DNA from: Rhodocyclaceae bacterium UBA5602
GTDB lineage: Bacteria; Pseudomonadota; Gammaproteobacteria; Burkholderiales; Rhodocyclaceae
DNA: 14,652 bases
NCBI GenBank assembly: GCA_002424865.1
Contig: DILC01000001.1
Coordinates: 1,212-15,863 of the forward strand
Direction: 5' to 3'
Shown in pieces: positions 12,057-14,652 of this stretch. Within the stretch, counting starts at the first letter, position 1. Each line of letters begins with the position of its first letter. The translations under genes were made by a program, and so were the position numbers. The notes beneath the pieces were generated by a model. It had not been told where the DNA came from and searched no databases. It was given only the letters and a program-made list of their open reading frames with translations.

Positions 12057-12062
12057 TATAAT
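12057..12062 (+). promoter_or_regulatory. candidate -10 box of the cytochrome c5 gene
   Basis: A perfect TATAAT lies 36 nt upstream of the cytochrome c5 start and just beyond the divergent tRNA-Arg promoter. No good -35 is found 16-18 bp upstream, so an activator may be needed or the match may be chance. Confidence 0.4.
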
Positions 12063-12098
12063 TAAGATCTTGCATTCACCACTTTCGAAAGTTTACCC

Positions 12099-12557
12099 AT
12101 GGAAGAAAAAGAGACGATTCGCGGTTTTGTGTATCTTATGATCGCGACATTGGCCATCATCGCCATCGCTTTGATTACCGCCATTAGCCTGACTCACCGC
12201 ACAGAAACAGTGGATGAAGAGGCCGTTAATCAGCGCATTGTGCCTGTTGCACAAGTCAACATTGCCGTTGCGGCGGGTGCTGCCGGTGCTGAGCGCTCGG
12301 GGGAACAACTGTATCAGGCCGCTTGTGTTGCCTGCCATGCCACAGGTGCTGCAGGCGCGCCCAAGCTGGAGGATAACGCCGCTTGGGCGCCTCGCCTGAA
12401 ACAAGGTCTGGATGGCCTGCTCAAGTCAGCAATCAACGGCAAAAACGCCATGCCGCCCCGCGGTGGGTCTGACGCGACCGATGCTGAACTGGCCAAGGCG
12501 ATTGTCTACATGGCGAACAAGTCGGGCGGTAGCTTAAAAGAACCGGCGGCAAAATAA
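12099..12557 (+). CDS. membrane-anchored cytochrome c5 family protein
   Basis: A c-type cytochrome tethered to the inner membrane facing the periplasm, probably an electron donor or relay to a terminal oxidase. The 152-residue protein has an uncleaved N-terminal anchor (about 9-32), a flexible Ala-rich linker (40-65), heme motif CVACH (76-80) and the distal Met ligand M118 in the AMPPRGG motif typical of cytochrome c5. A helix AIVYMANKSGG follows. The start ATG at 12099 has only a weak ribosome-binding site (GAAAG). The gene stands alone, divergent from tRNA-Arg and convergent with rep. Confidence 0.92.
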   Translation: MEEKETIRGFVYLMIATLAIIAIALITAISLTHRTETVDEEAVNQRIVPVAQVNIAVAAGAAGAERSGEQLYQAACVACHATGAAGAPKLEDNAAWAPRLKQGLDGLLKSAINGKNAMPPRGGSDATDAELAKAIVYMANKSGGSLKEPAAK

Positions 12558-12560
12558 TTC

Positions 12561-12606
12561 AACCTGGAAACTGCCGTTTTCCGCGTCCAACGGAGCTTTC
12601 CAGGTT
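12561..12606 (+). other. long hairpin after the cytochrome c5 stop
   Basis: AACCTGGAAA (12561-12570) pairs perfectly with TTTCCAGGTT (12597-12606), and the loop holds a second stem CCGTT (12574-12578) / AACGG (12589-12593). It begins four bases after the stop codon and has no U run. It may protect the mRNA 3' end, upstream of the true terminator. Confidence 0.65.
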
Positions 12607-12622
12607 CAAAGCGACATTGGGT

Positions 12623-12658
12623 AAAAATAAAGGCCACGCGAAGTGGCCTTTATTTTTT
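12623..12658. terminator. bidirectional terminator between cytochrome c5 and rep
   Basis: A perfect 15-bp stem pairs 12623-12637 with 12643-12657 (core GGCCAC/GTGGCC, loop GCGAA), with A-rich and T-rich arms. It serves the + strand cytochrome gene and the minus-strand helicase gene, whose stop lies at 12669-12671. Confidence 0.92.
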
Positions 12659-12668
12659 ACCGCTTTTC

Positions 12669-14651
12669 TCAAGAAGGCTTGTTTGCCAGCATGGCGCGCA
12701 ATCCGGCGGCTCGGGCCATGGCGGTATGGGTATCGGGCACTTTGCTCGCTTGTTGGGCATTGGTAAGCGCCACCGAGCCCATTTCCTCAATAAAGCGCGA
12801 CGGTTCGCGCGCCAACCAGTTGTTACCCTGCTTGCGGCGTTCGCACCAGCTTATCGTCAAACTCGCTTGCGCGCGCGTGATGCCCACGTACATGAGGCGC
12901 CGCTCTTCTTCCAGGCGCGCGGGCTCTGTCGAGTCACGGTGCGGCAACAAGCCTTCCTCAACGCCGGTTAAAAACACGTGGCGGAACTCCAATCCCTTGA
13001 CGGCATGCAGCGTGGCGAGTTGCACGGCATTGCGGTCGTCATCGCCCGTATCCAGCATGGAGAGCAAAGCCACAGTCTGCGCGAGTTCCAGCAGGGTTTT
13101 ATTTTCTTCTTCGCCCTTACGGCCTATCCATTGCACAAAGTCATTCACGTTACCCCAGCGCGTTTCCGCTTCGCGCGTATCCAGCGCGGTAAACAGCCAG
13201 GCTTCGTAGCCAATCGCTTCGATAATCGTGGTCAGCAGCGCCCCGGCCGGTTCGGTTTGGGCGCGCTGGGTCATGCGCTGGATAAACCCGGCAAATTCGC
13301 GCAACGCCGTGTGCTGGCGTATGGGCAGCCCGTCACTCAAGGCGGGGGAGAGCAGGGTGGCGAACAGGCTTTGCTTCCTGTGCCCGGCAGCGGTTCCCAG
13401 TGCCTCCAGCGTCGTGCCGCCGATGCCGCGCTTGGGCGTGGTCACGGCGCGAATAAAGGCAGGATCATCTTCCTGATTGGTCAGCAGACGCAAATAGGCG
13501 ATGATGTCCTTGATCTCGGCGCGCTCGAAAAACGACTGCCCGCCGGAAATGACATAGGGGATGCGCTGCGCGCGCAGTTGTTGCTCCAAGGCCCGCGCTT
13601 GGTAATTGCTGCGGTACAAAATGGCGTAGTCGGAAAACTCCGTGCGCCGCTCAAAGCGATGCGCGGATAAACGCGAGACCACCCATTCAGCCTCATGATC
13701 GCCATCGCGGCAGGTCTGGATGTGAATCGCCTCGCCCTGGCCGTGTGCCGACCACAGTTTTTTCTCAAACAATTTGGGGTTATGCGCAATCAGTTGATTG
13801 GCCGCATCCAGCACTCGCGTGGTCGAGCGGTAATTTTGTTCCAGCATCACCACGTTCAGGCGCGGATAGTCGGCCTTTAACAAGCGCAGGTTTTCACTAT
13901 CCGCACCGCGCCAGGCGTAGATGGATTGATCATCATCACCCACCGCAGTGAACGCATCGCGCCCCTGGGTGAGCAACTGCACCAGGCGATATTGGCCGCG
14001 GTTGGTGTCCTGATATTCGTCGATCAGCAAATGCCACAAACGCTTGCGCCAGCGTGTCGCCACATCTTCTTGCGTGGAAAACAATTCAACCGGCAAGCGG
14101 ATCAGGTCGTCAAAATCCACGGCCTGATAGGCGCGCAGGGCACGCTCATAATTTACATACAAATCGGCAGCCATCGCTTCCATGTCTTCATGCACCAGTT
14201 GCTGCGCCTGTTCTGGCGTAATGAGCGCGTTTTTCCACAGCGAAATGCAGGCTTGCAGTTGCCGCAGCTGGGCTTTATCCACGCCGCTGGAGAGCTCTTG
14301 CAATAGCCCGGTGGCGTCCGAGCTGTCGAGAATCGAAAAGCCGGGCTTTAAGCCCAAGGCATTGGCTTCCTGGCGCAAAATGCGCACGCCCAGCGAGTGA
14401 AACGTGCTGATCACCACACCTTTGGCGCGGTCGCCCAGCAGGCTTTTGGTGCGTGCCTGCATTTCCTTGGCGGCCTTGTTGGTAAAGGTAATCGCCGTGA
14501 TATGCGATGGCGCAATGCCATAGTCGCGGATGAGGTAGGCAATTTTTTGCGTGATCACCCGCGTCTTGCCCGAACCGGCGCCGGCCAGCACCAGGAGCGG
14601 GCCATCGACGTAAGTGACAGCGGCTTGCTGCGCCGCGTTTAGCGTGTGCAT
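12669..14651 (-). CDS. rep: ATP-dependent DNA helicase Rep (UvrD/PcrA superfamily 1A)
   Basis: A 3'-5' DNA helicase that removes proteins ahead of the replication fork and aids restart. The 660-residue product has all SF1A motifs: Q motif (LNAAQQAAV), Walker A GAGSGKT (24-30), motif Ia TFTNKAAKEM, motif II DEYQDTN, motif III GDDDQSIYAWRGA, motif IV EQNYRSTTRVL, motif V LHAVKGLEF and motif VI YVGITRA. Length and N terminus (start directly before the Q motif) match Rep (E. coli 673) rather than the longer UvrD. The ATG at 14649-14651 is one base from the window end, so a start further upstream cannot be excluded. Confidence 0.92.
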   Translation of the reverse strand: MHTLNAAQQAAVTYVDGPLLVLAGAGSGKTRVITQKIAYLIRDYGIAPSHITAITFTNKAAKEMQARTKSLLGDRAKGVVISTFHSLGVRILRQEANALGLKPGFSILDSSDATGLLQELSSGVDKAQLRQLQACISLWKNALITPEQAQQLVHEDMEAMAADLYVNYERALRAYQAVDFDDLIRLPVELFSTQEDVATRWRKRLWHLLIDEYQDTNRGQYRLVQLLTQGRDAFTAVGDDDQSIYAWRGADSENLRLLKADYPRLNVVMLEQNYRSTTRVLDAANQLIAHNPKLFEKKLWSAHGQGEAIHIQTCRDGDHEAEWVVSRLSAHRFERRTEFSDYAILYRSNYQARALEQQLRAQRIPYVISGGQSFFERAEIKDIIAYLRLLTNQEDDPAFIRAVTTPKRGIGGTTLEALGTAAGHRKQSLFATLLSPALSDGLPIRQHTALREFAGFIQRMTQRAQTEPAGALLTTIIEAIGYEAWLFTALDTREAETRWGNVNDFVQWIGRKGEEENKTLLELAQTVALLSMLDTGDDDRNAVQLATLHAVKGLEFRHVFLTGVEEGLLPHRDSTEPARLEEERRLMYVGITRAQASLTISWCERRKQGNNWLAREPSRFIEEMGSVALTNAQQASKVPDTHTAMARAAGLRAMLANKPS

Positions 14652-14652
14652 A

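Noticed and set aside
12978..13670. 230-residue + strand open frame inside rep
   Set aside because: Antisense shadow of a strongly conserved helicase.
1..14652. CRISPR arrays, prophage, integrase, rRNA or toxin-antitoxin genes
   Set aside because: No regularly spaced repeats, no att-like duplications at the tRNA genes, and every substantial open frame is accounted for by a housekeeping gene or its shadow.

Overview
This 14.65 kb window looks like ordinary chromosome from a betaproteobacterium. Evidence is the gene content (UbiH-type hydroxylase followed by dsbC, small phasin, membrane-anchored cytochrome c5, Nudix–ThiE-like fusion, zapD/coaE/coaX), tRNA genes with encoded CCA ends, and moderately GC-rich coding sequence. 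The Nitrosomonadales/Gallionellales/Methylophilales neighbourhood is my guess. No full-length mobile element, prophage, CRISPR array or rRNA operon is visible.

Left part (1–1484): the tail of an unidentified + strand gene with a strong terminator; a small phasin gene on the minus strand, whose promoter carries two TGCA-n-TGCA operator-like sites; a secreted class I cytochrome c; and tRNA-Met(CAU) on the minus strand. The cytochrome and the tRNA converge on a region packed with hairpins.

Middle (1569–8260): a ubiquinone-biosynthesis monooxygenase and dsbC form a two-gene + strand operon ending in a terminator. An amtB ammonium channel on the minus strand has a textbook nitrogen promoter: a sigma-54 -24/-12 element, a perfect IHF consensus and NtrC-like sites, in that order going upstream. 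The lytic transglycosylase gene mltA diverges from a P-loop ATPase gene of the DUF815 family, with about 43 bp between the chosen starts. The ATPase gene is followed by a Nudix hydrolase fused to a ThiE/TenI-like domain.

Right part (8346–14651): minus-strand genes yacG, zapD, coaE, a SPOR-like membrane protein and coaX (division, coenzyme A synthesis, envelope), then tRNA-Arg(CCG). A + strand cytochrome c5 gene converges on the Rep-type helicase gene at a bidirectional terminator.

The least explained signal is a short dispersed repeat (core AAAAGTCGGCGCTGGC). Three copies are intergenic and one lies inside the ThiE-like coding region, where it appears to encode part of an extra linker. Also notable are a GC-rich hairpin block between zapD and yacG that resembles the right end of an IS200/IS605-type element, and the amtB and phasin control regions. 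I saw no convincing new multi-gene system; most of the window is housekeeping.
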